Shown here piece by piece: positions 63,427-64,000 of a stretch of DNA of 64,000 bases (the first letter of the stretch is position 1; each line of letters opens with the position of its first letter). The position numbers were made by a program, and so were the translations under genes. Below the pieces are notes generated by a model. That model had not been told where the DNA came from. It ran no database searches and saw nothing but the letters and a program-made list of their open reading frames with translations. The DNA comes from Methanolobus psychrotolerans (lineage in GTDB: Archaea; Halobacteriota; Methanosarcinia; Methanosarcinales; Methanosarcinaceae): positions 1 through 64,000 of the forward strand of contig NZ_MBKP01000012.1 in NCBI RefSeq assembly GCF_002243045.1, given 5' to 3'.

Positions 63427-64000
63427 ATCCGAATATATGAAGACATTACTAAAACCATTGGTAATACACCACTTGTGCGTTTGAACAGGATAACTGAAGG
63501 ATGCCATGCAACCGTAGTTGCAAAAGTGGAAGCTTTCAATCCCTTAAGTTCTGTCAAGGACCGTATCGCTTTGAATATGATAGAGACAGCTGAAAAGGAC
63601 GGATGCCTCAATAAAGATACTGTCATCGTTGAACCAACTTCAGGAAATACCGGTATTGGACTGGCATTTGTCTGTGCAGCAAAAGGGTACCGCCTTATTC
63701 TGACTATGCCGGAAACAATGAGTATTGAAAGAAGGAAGATCGTTAAGTTGCTGGGTGCTGAGATTATCCTGACACCAGCAAGTAAAGGCATGAAAGGGGC
63801 CATAGATGAGGCCGAAAGAATGGCAAAAGAGATTCCCAATGCTTTTGTCCCTCACCAGTTCATGAACCCTGCAAATCCTGATATCCACCGCCGTACAACG
63901 GCTGAGGAGATATGGAAAGACACAAATGGCAAAGTGGATTTTGTTGTGGCTGGTGTCGGTACAGGTGGAACCATAACCGGAATTTCAGAAGTTATCAAAT
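63427..64000 (+). CDS. cysK: Cysteine synthase (partial, runs off the end)
   Basis: At least 191 codons; the window ends inside it. O-acetylserine sulfhydrylase: [15 protein letters not shown] at the N-terminus, the PLP Lys in [11 protein letters not shown] (near residue 45), [12 protein letters not shown] (near 72) and [12 protein letters not shown] near the end. The frame contains no ATG, GTG or TTG upstream. With AAGGAG at 63412-63417, the likely start is ATC at 63427 (ATC-CGA-ATA-TAT), where ATG would be expected. A one-base indel next to a TTG is the alternative. Uses the product of cysE. Confidence 0.88.
   Translation, partial: MRIYEDITKTIGNTPLVRLNRITEGCHATVVAKVEAFNPLSSVKDRIALNMIETAEKDGCLNKDTVIVEPTSGNTGIGLAFVCAAKGYRLILTMPETMSIERRKIVKLLGAEIILTPASKGMKGAIDEAERMAKEIPNAFVPHQFMNPANPDIHRRTTAEEIWKDTNGKVDFVVAGVGTGGTITGISEVIK

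Overview
The window comes from a methanogenic archaeon, most probably of the family Methanosarcinaceae (Methanolobus- or Methanosarcina-like). The evidence is archaeal DnaG primase, multi-OB-fold RPA, archaeosine synthase ArcS, NurA-HerA, the UPF0200/UPF0201 pair, a methanogen-type four-subunit pyruvate:ferredoxin oxidoreductase (PorGDAB), a folate-independent MetE-core methionine synthase, PGF-CTERM-like surface proteins and archaeal TATA-type promoters. Genus is an inference from family content; no rRNA lies in the window.

Layout. 1-6.3 kb: leucine-pathway synthase with an apparent 5' frameshift, then a tatD / metallo-hydrolase / ygiQ-type radical SAM operon and a secreted protein. 6.4-8.8 kb: two-gene D-lactate/glycolate dehydrogenase operon (minus strand). 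8.9-23.8 kb: information and RNA-processing genes (arcS, dnaG, rtcA, kptA, rpa, an Rnl3-type RNA ligase, a SelB-like GTPase) mixed with three CBS-domain genes. 23.8-33.2 kb: KaiC-like ATPase and partner, SpoIIM-like membrane protein, methionine synthase, a sodium:solute symporter and nurA-herA.

33.3-43.6 kb is an AT-rich accessory island and the most interesting part. It carries two tatA and two tatC genes on divergent strands. Beside them an apparent eight-gene operon encodes a radical SAM/SPASM enzyme, a Tat-signal (possibly lipoprotein) P-loop protein, a protein whose N-terminus has Trp at every third residue (W3, W6, W9, W12, W15), three paralogous N-glycosylation-rich membrane-anchored proteins, a HEAT-repeat lipoprotein gene broken by an in-frame TAA, and a small anchored protein. 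The W-x-x series resembles substrates of radical SAM enzymes that make three-residue cyclophanes, so I propose a modified-protein export and surface-display system. This is inference. A tRNA-Lys(CTT) gene follows the island.

43.7-64 kb: a small ribbon-helix-helix gene, a 78-base imperfect palindrome, the UPF0200/UPF0201/TIM-barrel operon, a tRNA-dihydrouridine synthase, porGDAB, nth and alkD convergent, SulP transporter, Fe-S aldo-keto reductase, methyltransferase, an aRF1/Vms1-like protein with a GGW in place of GGQ, a Cas1-like C-terminal remnant, surface proteins, and cysE-cysK (cysK runs off the end). Several genes are broken or oddly started: the leucine synthase (frameshift), a GNAT gene (frameshift), the HEAT lipoprotein (nonsense codon), and cysK, whose frame has no standard start and appears to begin at ATC. 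Some of these could be sequence errors.
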